A program made the position numbers and the translations under genes. Positions 19,604-28,791 of a stretch of DNA of 64,000 nucleotides are shown here, in pieces. The stretch's first letter is position 1, and every line of letters begins with the position of its first letter. Origin of the DNA: CANKHA01 sp963731585. GTDB lineage: Bacteria > Pseudomonadota > Alphaproteobacteria > Rhizobiales > Xanthobacteraceae. The stretch covers positions 248,001 through 312,000 of the forward strand of contig CAVSWC010000013.1 in assembly GCA_963731585.1 (NCBI GenBank), read 5' to 3'. Below the pieces are notes generated by a model. That model saw only the letters and a program-made list of their open reading frames with translations. It ran no database searches and had not been told where the DNA came from.

Positions 19604-21007
19604 ATGAAACTGCCGCGTGACATCGGCCCGATCCATTTCGTCGGCATCGGGGGCATCGGCATGAGCGGCATCGCGGAGGTGCTGCGCAATCTCGGCTATA
19701 CCGTGCAAGGCGCTGATGTCGCCGACAGCGCCAACGTCAAGCGGCTGCGCGAGCAGGGCATCAAAATCTCCATCGGGCACGAGGCCAAGAACATTGACGG
19801 GGCTGCAGTCCTCGTCGTTTCTTCCGCCATCCAGCGCGACAATCCGGAACTGATTGCCGCGCGCGACCAACGGCTTCCCATCGTGCGCCGTGCGGAGATG
19901 CTGGCCGAACTGATGCGGCTGAAAAGCTGCATCGCCATCGCCGGCACCCATGGCAAGACCACGACGACGTCCATGGTGGCCGCGCTGCTGGATGCCGGCG
20001 GGCTCGATCCCACCGTCATCAACGGCGGCATCATCAATGCCTATGGCACCAATGCGCGGCTCGGCGCCGGCGACTGGATGGTGGTGGAGGCCGACGAATC
20101 CGACGGCACTTTCCTCAAGCTGCCGGCCGATGTCGCCATCGTGACGAATGTGGACGCCGAGCATCTCGATCACTTCAAGACCTTCGAGGCGGTGCAGACC
20201 GCCTTCATCGATTTCGTGGAGAACGTTCCGTTCTACGGCTTCGCGGTGATGTGCACCGATCATCCAACGGTGCATCAGCTCGTCGGTCGCATCGAGGACC
20301 GCCGCATCATCACCTATGGCGAGAACCCGCAGGCGGACGTGCGGCTGGTCGACCTCGAACATGCGGGCGGGCAGTCGCATTTCTCCGTGCTGTTTCGCGA
20401 TCGCGCCGGCGGCCTGCTGCATGAGATCCGCGAGCTCGCGCTGCCGATGCCCGGGCGTCACAACGCGCTCAATGCCACTTCCGCGATTGCCGTCGCGCAT
20501 GCGCTCGGCATCGGCGACGAGCAGATCCGCAAGGCGCTGGCCGCCTTCGGCGGCGTGAAGCGGCGCTTCACCCGCACCGGCGAATGGAACGGCGTCGCGG
20601 TGATCGACGATTACGGCCATCATCCGGTGGAGATCGCGGCGGTGCTGCGCGCGGCGCGCGAATCCACCAAAGGCCAGGTGATCGCCATCGTCCAGCCACA
20701 CCGCTACACGCGGCTGCAATCGCTGTTCGAGGGTTTCTCCACTTGCTTCAACGATGCCAATGCGGTGATCGTGGCCAATGTCTATCCCGCCGGCGAAGCG
20801 CCGATCCCCGGCATCGATCGGGACGCGCTGGTCCAGGGCCTGCGCGCGCGCGGCCACCGGCAGGTACTTGCGCTCGACGACGCCAAACAGCTCGCGCCGA
20901 TGGTGAAGGATATGGCGAAGCCGGGCGACACCGTGGTGTTCCTCGGCGCCGGCAACATCACGCAATGGGCTTACGCGCTGCCGGAAGAGCTGAAGGCGCT
21001 GGGATGA
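19604..21007 (+). CDS. murC: UDP-MurNAc:L-alanine ligase MurC
   Basis: A 467-residue ligase starting the peptide stem. Start ATG at 19604 gives MKLPRDIGPIHFVGIGGIGMSG, the nucleotide-sugar binding glycine motif. ATP site CIAIAGTHGKTTTTSMVAAL; EADESDGTFLKLPADVAIVTNVDAEHLDH; PGRHNALNATSAIAVA; VIDDYGHHPVEIAA; VQPHRYTRL; FLGAGNITQW. Reading frame intact. It is the last gene before the toxin-antitoxin insertion. Confidence 0.96.
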   Translation: MKLPRDIGPIHFVGIGGIGMSGIAEVLRNLGYTVQGADVADSANVKRLREQGIKISIGHEAKNIDGAAVLVVSSAIQRDNPELIAARDQRLPIVRRAEMLAELMRLKSCIAIAGTHGKTTTTSMVAALLDAGGLDPTVINGGIINAYGTNARLGAGDWMVVEADESDGTFLKLPADVAIVTNVDAEHLDHFKTFEAVQTAFIDFVENVPFYGFAVMCTDHPTVHQLVGRIEDRRIITYGENPQADVRLVDLEHAGGQSHFSVLFRDRAGGLLHEIRELALPMPGRHNALNATSAIAVAHALGIGDEQIRKALAAFGGVKRRFTRTGEWNGVAVIDDYGHHPVEIAAVLRAARESTKGQVIAIVQPHRYTRLQSLFEGFSTCFNDANAVIVANVYPAGEAPIPGIDRDALVQGLRARGHRQVLALDDAKQLAPMVKDMAKPGDTVVFLGAGNITQWAYALPEELKALG

Positions 21008-21081
21008 AGCAGCTTCATCGTCATTGTGAAACGATGGTGCCGGCTATATATTGACAGCCGACAGACATTAATAAGACCGCA

Positions 21082-21309
21082 ATGAACAAAGCACGCTTCG
21101 CAGAACTTTTTGAGCTTACCCCCGCCGAGCGTGTGGAAATCGCGCAGGATCTTTGGGATAGCGTCTTGGGAAGCCCGGATGGACCGCCCCCGCCGTCGAA
21201 AGAGCAGATCGCAGAAGCTTGCCGCCGGCTTGAAGAACACGAACGCGATCCTAGCAGCGCTATTCCATGGGAAGAGGTTAGGGCCAGTCTGTGGGCCCGC
21301 CTGAAGTAA
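21082..21309 (+). CDS. Antitoxin of a type II module (addiction module protein)
   Basis: A 75-residue acidic protein that begins MNKARFAELFELTPAERVEIAQDLWDSV, the pattern of the addiction-module component family (unstable antitoxins paired with RelE/ParE toxins). The Pro-rich hinge (DGPPPPSKEQI) and IPWEEVRASLWARLK tail, which wraps the toxin, are typical. It overlaps the toxin gene by 19 bases. Candidate promoter elements TTGTGA (about 21022) and TATATA (about 21044) lie in the 74-bp gap after murC. It probably binds toxin and its own promoter. Confidence 0.85.
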   Translation: MNKARFAELFELTPAERVEIAQDLWDSVLGSPDGPPPPSKEQIAEACRRLEEHERDPSSAIPWEEVRASLWARLK

Positions 21310-21596
21310 AACGCCGGATCGTATTCAGAGCTCAGGCCGAGGCCGATCTTATCGAAGCACTGGACTGGTATCGGGGCTCGGGTGTTGCAACGGATTTTCT
21401 TCGGGCGTTCGAGGCGGCGTTGAACGTCATCCAAGACAATCCTTTTCAGTATCAGGTTATCGAGAAAAAGATTCGACGCGCGCCGTTGCAACATTTTCCC
21501 TATGGGATCATGTATTCCGTAGCTGACAAAGAACTCACTATCTTGACCTGCTTTCACGGCCGGCGGGATCCGAGGCGCTGGCGTAGCCTGAAATGA
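21291..21596 (+). CDS. RelE/ParE-superfamily toxin
   Basis: A 101-residue basic protein with a GTG start: RRIVFRAQAEADLIEALDWY, VATDFLRAFEAALNVIQDNPFQYQVI, RRAPLQHFPYGIMYSV, ILTCFHGRRDPRRW. This is the ParE/RelE fold layout with a C-terminal Arg/His-rich strand. Whether it is an mRNA interferase (RelE) or gyrase poison (ParE) cannot be told from sequence; the EALDWY and HGRRDPRRW motifs are closer to ParE. Its TGA overlaps the murB ATG (ATGA at 21593-21596), so murB translation may be coupled to the toxin gene. Confidence 0.87.
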   Translation: MGPPEVKRRIVFRAQAEADLIEALDWYRGSGVATDFLRAFEAALNVIQDNPFQYQVIEKKIRRAPLQHFPYGIMYSVADKELTILTCFHGRRDPRRWRSLK

Positions 21597-22514
21597 CATT
21601 CCCTGATATTGACTGCCGATCTGAAATCCAAGATGCCACAGCTGCGCGGCCGCCTGATGGCGAACCAGGCGATGGCGGCGCTGACGTGGTTTCGGGTTGG
21701 CGGGCCGGCGCAAATTCTGTTCACGCCTGAGGACGAAGACGACCTCGCTTATTTGCTCAAGAATCTTCCCGCCGAGATTCCCGTGACGGTGGTCGGCCTC
21801 GGCTCCAACCTGATCGTGCGCGACGGCGGGGTGCCGGGCGTGGTGATCCGGCTCGGCCGCGGCTTCAACGAGATCACGGTGGAAGGCCACCGTATCCGCA
21901 CCGGCACCGCGGTGCCCGATGTGAAAGTGGCGCGGACGGCACAGGAAGAAGGATTAGCCGGCCTCGCGTTTTTGCGCGGCATTCCCGGCGGCATCGGCGG
22001 CGCGCTGCGGATGAACGGCGGCGCCTATGGGCGCGAGACCAAAGAAGCGCTGGTGGAAGCCCGCGCGGTCGACCGGCAGGGCCGCCTGCACGTGCTGAGC
22101 AATGCCGACATGCACTATACCTATCGGCATTGCGGCGCGCCGGAGGACTTCATTTTCACGCAGGCGCTGTTCCAGGGTGAGCCGGGCGACCGTGACGCGA
22201 TCGCGGCGGAAATGGACAAGATCACGGAGTTGCGCGAGGCGACGCAGCCGATCAAGAGCCGCACCGGCGGATCGACCTTCAAGAATCCGCCCGGCAACAA
22301 GGCCTGGCAGCTGATCGACGCGGCCGGCTGCCGCGGGTTGAAAATCGGCAATGCCCAGGTCTCGGAAATGCACTGCAATTTCCTGATCAATCTTGGCGGC
22401 GCCACGGCGGCCGATATCGAGACGTTGGGCGAAACCGTGCGCAAGCGCGTGAAGGAAAATTCCGGCGTGGAGCTGGACTGGGAAATCAAGCGCATCGGCG
22501 TCGCCTCGGCGTGA
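21593..22514 (+). CDS. murB: UDP-N-acetylenolpyruvoylglucosamine reductase MurB, frameshift near start
   Basis: FAD enzyme giving UDP-MurNAc. The ATG at 21593 reads MTFPDI and, after an extra G at 21611, TADLKSKMPQLRGRLMANQAMAALTWFRVGGPAQ. That N-terminus is the expected one for this order, so I prefer it to the TTG at 21609. Then VTVVGLGSNLIVRDGGVPGVVIRLG (FAD binding), FLRGIPGGIGGALRMNGGAYGRE, GGSTFKNPPGNKAWQLIDAAGCRG, and SEMHCNFLINLGGATAADI. The catalytic Ser of type I MurB is in GGSTFKNP. It overlaps the upstream toxin stop. Confidence 0.93.
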
Positions 22515-22588
22515 CCGTAAAGTTCTCCCCCGCGTCGAAACGTCACCTGTTTAATGGGCATAACGCGCCCAGAAGAACTTTATGCTAG

Positions 22589-22615
22589 TTGCACGGGTCC
22601 AGCGCACTGGTGCAA
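22589..22615. promoter_or_regulatory. Inverted repeat ahead of the ABC importer operon
   Basis: TTGCAC (22589-22594) and GTGCAA (22610-22615) form a 6-bp perfect inverted repeat with a 15-base spacer, 58 bases before the binding-protein ATG. It could be an operator. No regulator gene is adjacent, and chance occurrence is not excluded. Confidence 0.3.
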
Positions 22616-22672
22616 AAATAATGGCATACCATGTCCAGCTGCCCTGAGATGTGGATCCCTGGGAGGAACTCG

Positions 22673-24008
22673 ATGATCAGCCATTCGAAGATTGCCATTT
22701 TTGCTGCGCTGTTGTGCGTCTCAGTGCCGGCGAGCGAGGCTCTGTCGCAAGCGCCAACCGGCAAGGTCACCGTCATCACCTCGTTCTCCAAGGACGTGAC
22801 CGATCCGTTCAAGAAAGCTTTTGAAAAGGCCTATCCCGGCACCACGCTGGAAGTTCAGAACCGCAACACCAATGCGGGCGTGAAATTCGTCGAGGAAACC
22901 AAAGGCAACAATCAGGTCGACCTGTTCTGGGCTTCTGCCCCGGACGCGTTTGAAGTTCTGAAGGGCAAAGGCCTGCTGCAGAAGATAAACCCGAAAGCCG
23001 ACGGCATTCCTGAGAAAGTCGGCTCGTTCCCGATCAACGATCCGCAGGGCTTTTATTTCGGCTTCGCCGCCTCGGGCTACGGCATCATGTGGAACGAGCG
23101 CTACGTGAAAGCCAACAAGCTGCCCGAACCGAAGGAATGGTCCGATCTCGCCAAGGCGCCGTATTTCGATCACGTCTCGATCGCAGCACCCTCGCGGTCG
23201 GGCACGACGCATCTGACGGTCGAGACGATTCTTCAGGGCGAAGGCTGGGACAAGGGCTGGCGCACCATCAAGGAGATCGCCGGCAATTTCCGCCAGGTCA
23301 CCGAGCGCTCCTTCGGCGTTCCAGAGGCCGTGAATTCGGGTCAGGTCGGATACGGCATCGTCATCGACTTCTTCGCCTTCTCGGGACAGGCGTCGGGCTT
23401 CCCGGTGAAGTTCGTCTATCCCAGCGTGACGACGATCGTGCCGGCGAATGTCGGTGTCGATCGCGAATGCGCCGAACAAGGCCGGTGCCGAAGCTTTCGT
23501 GAACTATCTGCTGTCCGTTGCCGGCCAGGAGGTCTTGCTGGAACCGAGCATCAGCCGTCTGCCGGTCAATCCGGCCGTTTATGCCAAGGCGCCGGCAAGT
23601 TTTCCGAATCCGTTTAAAGACAAGTCACTCGGTGCCCAGGTGAAGTTCGATGTGAGCGTTTCCGAGAAGCGCACGGATGCGGTCGACACCTTGTTCGATC
23701 AACTGATCACCTTCCAGCTCGATAACCTGAAGGCGGCGACGAAGGCCGTGCACGATGCCGAAGCGGCTCTGGCGAAGAAGGACAACGCGCAGGGTCGGAC
23801 CCTGGTCAAGGAGGCGCGCGACCTGATCGCGGCGATGCCCATCACGGCCGCCCAGGCCGCATCGCCGGAAGTCTCCGGTGCCTTCACAGGCGAAAAGCAA
23901 AAGGGCGCGCGCCAAGCCGAGCTGGAGCAGCGATGGGCCACCTTCGCCAAGGAACGCTATGCGCAGGCGCGCGCAAAAGCGGAGGAGGCGATGAATCTCG
24001 CGCGTTGA
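22673..24008 (+). CDS. ABC importer periplasmic binding protein, one frameshift
   Basis: Start ATG at 22673 follows GGGAGGAAC. Signal peptide MISHSKIAIFAALLCVSVPASEALS. The mature part begins GKVTVITSFSKDVTDPFKKAFEKAYPG, then VDLFWASAPDAFEVLKGKGLL, PSRSGTTHLTVETILQGEG, FRQVTERSFGVPEAVNSGQVGYG, typical of the iron(III)/phosphonate/phosphoglycerate-type binding proteins (SBP family 1/PgtC-like). An extra G at 23459 shifts the frame before IANAPNKAGAEAFVNYLLS. An unusual C-terminal helical tail (about 140 residues, rich in Ala, Lys and Glu: KAATKAVHDAEAALAKKD) extends beyond the binding fold. First gene of a three-gene importer operon; substrate unknown. Confidence 0.85.
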
Positions 24009-24046
24009 TTCGCAGGGGCGCGAGCTGAATCCCCGGGAAGACGCCT

Positions 24047-25762
24047 ATGGCGCTCGCCGCTGCACGGCCTCTCGGCCGCCTGTTTGCTTCGCCAGGCCAG
24101 GCCGCGCTCGGCTGCGTCATAGCTCTCTTCCTGCTGCTGTTTCTCGTCGTCCCGGTGACGACGGTGATCTACGTGGCCTTCACCGAAAAAGGCACGGGTG
24201 CGTTCACACTCGTCAACTTCGTTGACTTCTTCCGCACCGATCTGTTCGTCAACGCTTTCTGGAACTCGGTCTACGTCTCATCGGCGACAGTCGCGCTGGC
24301 ATCGGCTTTCGCGCTGCCGCTTGCCTACATAACGACGCGCTTCGATTTCCGCGGCGCGTTGCTTATTCAAACGCTCGGCTTCCTGCCCCTTATCATGCCG
24401 CCCTTTGCAGGCGCGGTTGCGATGCAGTTGCTGTTCGGACGCAACGGCACGGTCAATCTCCTGCTCGACGATTTTTTCGGGTTCAAGATTCCTTTGATGG
24501 AGGGCCTCAATGGCGTCGTCTTCGTCCAGGCCGTCCATTATTTCCCATTCATCCTGGTCAATCTCTCTGCGGCTTTGCGCAACATCGATCGCTCCATGGA
24601 AGAGGCGGCGCAAAACCTCGGCTGTTCCGGCTTTCGCCTTTTCCGCCGCGTAGTGTTTCCGCTGGCATTGCCCGGCTACGTAGCGGGCGCGTCTCTCGTT
24701 TTTGTGAAGGTGTTTGACGACCTCGCCACACCCTTGCTGCTCAATGTCAAGGACTTGCTGCCTCCGCAGGCGTATCTGCGCATCACATCTATCGGCATTG
24801 CCGATCCAATGGGCTACGTCATCGCCGTCGTGTTAATTGTGGTTTCAGTGCTGGCGATGTGGGCGTCCGCATTGGCCTTGAGGTCGAAAGATTATTCCAC
24901 GGTCCAGCGCGGCGGCGGCGGACTCGCTAAGCGCAGCTTGCGCCCATGGGAGAGTGCGGCCGCCTATGTGATCATAGGCTTGATATTGGCGCTGGTACTG
25001 ACGCCCCATCTGGGTCTGCTGTTGCTGTCTATCGCGACCGTCTGGTCATTCAGTCCGCTGCCCGACGCCTACACGACCGCCCATTACGCGCGCGTCTTCG
25101 GCGAGAGTTCGATCTACATCAAGAATACCCTGATTTATTCGTCGCTCGCGGCGTCTATCGACGTTCTGGTCGGAGGTGCCATCGCGTATCTCATCTTGCG
25201 GACAAAGCTCATTGGCCGGCAAGGCCTCGATTGGGCCGCTTCCGCGGCACTTGCGGTCCCCGGCGTCGTGCTCGGCATCGGCTATTTGCGCACTTTTTAT
25301 AATGTCCAATTGCCCGATGGGCGGCCACTCGCCACCTTATGGATCATGATCGTCCTGGCGCTCGCAATCCGGCGTTTGCCTTATGCGCTGCACGCCTGCC
25401 ATGCGGCACTGGAACAGATTTCGGTTTCGCTCGAAGAAGCGGCCGAAAATCTCGGCGCTACGAAAATGCGCACCGTACGACGCATCGTGGTGCCGCTGAT
25501 GACGGGCGGAATTCTGGCCGGCTTTATCTCGAGCTTTGCCACGGCGGCAGTCGAACTCTCGGCCACGCTCATGCTGGTGCAGTCGAATTCCGATGCACCG
25601 CTCGCTTACGGCCTCTACGTCTTAATGCAGTCGCCCGCCGGGCGCGGGCCGGGAGCAGCGCTTGGAGTCATCGCTGTAATCCTTGTCGCGATTTGTACAC
25701 TGCTTTCGCATCTAGTCATCGAGCGCAGCCAGCGTGCCATGGGTGCGGTGGCTAGACGCTGA
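24047..25762 (+). CDS. ABC importer permease, two fused MetI-type domains
   Basis: A 571-residue inner-membrane permease with about twelve transmembrane segments, made of two homologous halves. Each carries an EAA loop that docks the ATPase: EEAAQNLGCSGFRLFRRVVFP (split for length) in the first half and EEAAENLGATKMRTVRRIVVP in the second. The fused layout matches SfuB/ThiP/PhnU-type permeases for iron, thiamine or phosphonates. It lies 38 bases after the binding protein and 15 bases before the ATPase gene. Confidence 0.9.
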   Translation: MALAAARPLGRLFASPGQAALGCVIALFLLLFLVVPVTTVIYVAFTEKGTGAFTLVNFVDFFRTDLFVNAFWNSVYVSSATVALASAFALPLAYITTRFDFRGALLIQTLGFLPLIMPPFAGAVAMQLLFGRNGTVNLLLDDFFGFKIPLMEGLNGVVFVQAVHYFPFILVNLSAALRNIDRSMEEAAQNLGCSGFRLFRRVVFPLALPGYVAGASLVFVKVFDDLATPLLLNVKDLLPPQAYLRITSIGIADPMGYVIAVVLIVVSVLAMWASALALRSKDYSTVQRGGGGLAKRSLRPWESAAAYVIIGLILALVLTPHLGLLLLSIATVWSFSPLPDAYTTAHYARVFGESSIYIKNTLIYSSLAASIDVLVGGAIAYLILRTKLIGRQGLDWAASAALAVPGVVLGIGYLRTFYNVQLPDGRPLATLWIMIVLALAIRRLPYALHACHAALEQISVSLEEAAENLGATKMRTVRRIVVPLMTGGILAGFISSFATAAVELSATLMLVQSNSDAPLAYGLYVLMQSPAGRGPGAALGVIAVILVAICTLLSHLVIERSQRAMGAVARR

Positions 25763-25777
25763 CCGGCAGGAAAAACA

Positions 25778-26882
25778 ATGAGTTCAGACAGCTGTTGCCT
25801 CTTCTTCTTCTCTTCGCTTGACGGCGGTAGGCGTACGGGTCTCGGATGTAAACTTGGCCTACGGGCCGACCGCAGTGCTCAAAAACGTCAACGTGGAGAT
25901 CGAGCCTGGCGAATTCTTCGCCTTTCTCGGCCCTTCCGGCTCCGGCAAGACGACCCTGCTGCGGCTCATCGCAGGCTTCGCTCAGGCCGATACCGGCAGG
26001 GTTTTCATCGGCAGCAAGGACATCACCGGTCTGCCGCCATGGAAGCGGGACGTCGGCATGGTGTTCCAGTCCTATGCGCTCTGGCCGCATATGACAGTCA
26101 GACGCAACGTGTCCTTTGGACTCGAGGAACGCAAAACTCCAAGAGCCGAGATTTACGCCAGAGTCGCAAAAGCGTTGGATCTGGTAGGGCTGGGGCACTT
26201 GGCGGATCGGAGGCCGTCGCAACTATCGGGTGGTCAGCAGCAGCGCGTTGCCCTCGCCCGTACCATCGTCGTGCAGCCGAAGGTTTTGCTGCTTGATGAA
26301 CCTTTGTCGAATCTCGACGCCAAGCTGCGCGTTCAGGTTCGGCGTGAGTTGCGCGATTTGCAACAACGACTGGGCCTTACCACAGTCTTCGTGACGCACG
26401 ATCAGGAAGAGGCCAACACGATCTGTGACCGGATCGCAGTCATGAGCGATGGAGTCATACAGCAGGTTGGAGCCCCGATGGAGCTCTATCAACGCCCCAA
26501 AAACCTTTTCGTTGCCAACTTCCTGGGAACCGCCAACATTCTCGACGGACGCGTTCTGGTCGACGGGGCGTCCCGCGCCTTTGATTTAGCGGACGGCATC
26601 CGGTTTCCGATTCCGCCTTCTGCGACCGTTCCGGCCAACGCCAAGCTGGTCTTCCGGCCACAAGACGCATCCATCGGAGCGATTGGTGGTGGCGGCACCT
26701 CGGTGCCTGGCACAACCGCGCATCGCGAGTTTCTTGGATCTGTTGTCCGCTACGGGGTGCGGATAGGCGATGCCGAGATTATCGTTGATGCCCCTTTCCG
26801 GTCCGGTGACGAACTGTACGAACCGGGACAGCCCATCACGGTTCGCATCTCGCTGGAATCCGCTTTGTGGTTGGCATCCTGA
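25778..26882 (+). CDS. ABC importer ATPase, frameshift near start
   Basis: The ATP-binding subunit that powers the importer. Walker A FLGPSGSGKTTLLRL, Q-loop MVFQSYALWPHM, signature LSGGQQQRVALARTI, Walker B VLLLDEPLSNLDAKL, H-loop TVFVTHDQEEA. A C-terminal TOBE domain (about residues 250-355) follows. The ATG at 25778 has an AGGAAAA site and is 15 bases after the permease stop. From it the frame is broken by an extra C at 25817. The TTG at 25818 is an alternative start in the correct frame without a ribosome site. Confidence 0.88.
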
Positions 26883-26883
26883 T

Positions 26884-27850
26884 TCAATTCTTCCAGTAGC
26901 CGAAACAGATCCCGTGGCCGGTTCCCGCGATTGAGCGATAGCACGGGGTGTAGCCGACCAGGTTCATCTTGGTCGGCGCCATCGCGGCGGCGACGGTGAC
27001 CCAATTGAGAATTTCCGGCGTACCGGGTCCGCGGTTCAGCCGCTTGCGCTGCAAGCCCCGTAAGGTGTTTTCGTCGCCGCTCACCAAGGCGTCGACCACT
27101 TGCTTGTCCAGTTCCTCGTCCACCACCTGATGGCTCAGTCCGCCGGAGGCGATCAAGCCGACGCGCGCATCCACCGGCCACTTTTCGACCGCGCGGCGCA
27201 ACGCCGTGCCGAGCTCATAACAGCGCGAAGCTTTCGCCTGGTTCGGCAAGTCGCGGCTGATCTGGAACGGCACCATCGGAATGTTGTTGCGCTTGAGCAT
27301 CCACTCGTCGGGAAAGGCGAAGGCGTCGTCGATCGGAACGCCTTGTGGAAAATCGGTGCAGGCGACGTCGAAGTCCTCGTCGATCAATGTCTCGATCAGG
27401 TGGTTGGCCAAGCCCGGGTGACCGGGCCGCACCGCCTTGATTTCTTCCGCCGCGCGACCGGTTTCCTCGAAGGTTCTTGCATTGGCATTGAACAGCCGCT
27501 GCGACATCTTCGCGGTCCCGAAGCTCTCCGCGCGAAAGACGCTAAACACCGGGTGATTATCTTCCTCGCGCACGCGATGGATGTTGCTGACGACGATCAT
27601 GACGTCGACGGGCACGCTCGCAATCACCTCGGTCAGCTTGTGCAGGTCGGCTTGAATGGTCTCGTGCCGCTGCTGCAGAACTTCTGGACGGATCTCGCGG
27701 TCCAGACCGGGCCGGGCGTTGCGCAGAACTTCCTGAAAATCGTAGCGCGGGTCGCGTTTGTCGCGTTCTACAAGCTGGAGCCATTTGTCAGGTGTGCTCT
27801 GGATGGTCGGACCGTGGGAGCTGCCAGCTGCGAATACGATTTTTGCCATG
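26884..27850 (-). CDS. Class III extradiol dioxygenase, LigB-like
   Basis: A 321-residue protein of the LigB superfamily (protocatechuate 4,5-dioxygenase beta-subunit fold), which uses non-haem iron to open catechol-type rings. Start MAKIVFAAGSSHGPTIQSTPDKW has the His of SSHGP expected as a metal ligand; VDVMIVVSNIHRVREEDNHPVFSVF holds a second, and IASGGLSHQVVDEELD a third conserved His region. Length and motifs fit stand-alone LigB-like enzymes. It runs against the ABC importer genes (convergent, one base between stops). Substrate unknown. Confidence 0.85.
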
Positions 27851-27999
27851 GTAAACTCCGTCTTCTGCCGATGCGCCGCTACTGCGTACTGCGTAACCAA
27901 GCAGCGCGCCAGCCGCAAGCGGGCCGCTTCGATTTGCCTCAAGCGCATCGGCGTCGCCGTTAAAGCGTGACGGTCCAGCACCGCTGAATTCGTGGCCTG

Positions 28000-28560
28000 T
28001 TACATTCCTCCCAGCGCGCGCGGCAACATCCGTTGCAATACGGTGTCGCGCCGGACGAAGTAGTGGAACAGCGCTGCGCTGATATGCATCGCGACAAGAA
28101 CGATTACCAAGAATCCCGCCAGGCGATGTCCCGCGAACAGTTGCTCGGCAAGCGCTTCGTTTTTGCCGATGATCGGCGGCACGTTGAATAGTCCGAAAAA
28201 CGGCGTCGGCGCGCCAAAAGCGCTGTTGGCGAGGTAACCCACAATTGGCATGGCAAGCAGCAGAACGTAAAGCGAGCCGTGCACGGCCGACGAAACGGCC
28301 TTCTGCCACCGCTCGATCGACGGCTCGGGCATTGGGGCATCCCGCACAATCCGGTTGATCAGGCGCAGGATCATCAGCACGAAGATCAGAACGCCAAGCG
28401 ACTTGTGGAAATTATAGAGGAAATCCTGGGTGGGGCCCTGACTGACGCGGCCCATCGCAATCGCTACTGGGGCCGTCGTCAGGACGCAGGCCGCCACCAG
28501 CCAGTGAAGCAATTTTGAAGTTCCCGGATAATGGTCGGTCCTCGTGCCGTAGGTCATCAT
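28000..28560 (-). CDS. Cytochrome b561 family protein
   Basis: A 186-residue membrane protein with four transmembrane helices. Histidines in helix positions (SKLLHWLVAAC, YNFHKSLGVLIF, AGHRLAGFLVIVLVAMHISAALFHYF) supply the two b-haem ligands, as in CybB-like quinol oxidoreductases. A ribosome site GGAGAGC precedes MMTYGTRTDHYPG. It is the second minus-strand gene in the block between murB and ddl. Electron partner unknown. Confidence 0.88.
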   Translation of the reverse strand: MMTYGTRTDHYPGTSKLLHWLVAACVLTTAPVAIAMGRVSQGPTQDFLYNFHKSLGVLIFVLMILRLINRIVRDAPMPEPSIERWQKAVSSAVHGSLYVLLLAMPIVGYLANSAFGAPTPFFGLFNVPPIIGKNEALAEQLFAGHRLAGFLVIVLVAMHISAALFHYFVRRDTVLQRMLPRALGGM

Positions 28561-28791
28561 GCTCTCCTTCCATCAGCCATTGGAAAAATCGGATATCGGA
28601 CATCCTTAACGCATAGGCCATGCCACCGTTGAAGCATGACTGTACTTTGCACCGCGAAACATCTCCAGCGGTATGCGCGCCGACACCAAGACATACCTAG
28701 CCGAAATTTCGCCCAGAACTTCTCGACGGGCTGCGAAATCTCGATTTTATTGGAAGTTAAGCGAATCAGTCGCCGGGCTGGGCTGGGGGCC

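Noticed and set aside
22515..28791. Prophage or integrative element between murB and ddl
   Set aside because: No integrase, transposase, phage structural genes, tRNA or attachment-site repeats are seen; only metabolic and transport genes.
26384..28791. Functional link between the LigB-like dioxygenase and cell-wall synthesis
   Set aside because: Only proximity supports it; the genes are on the opposite strand and belong to unrelated pathways.
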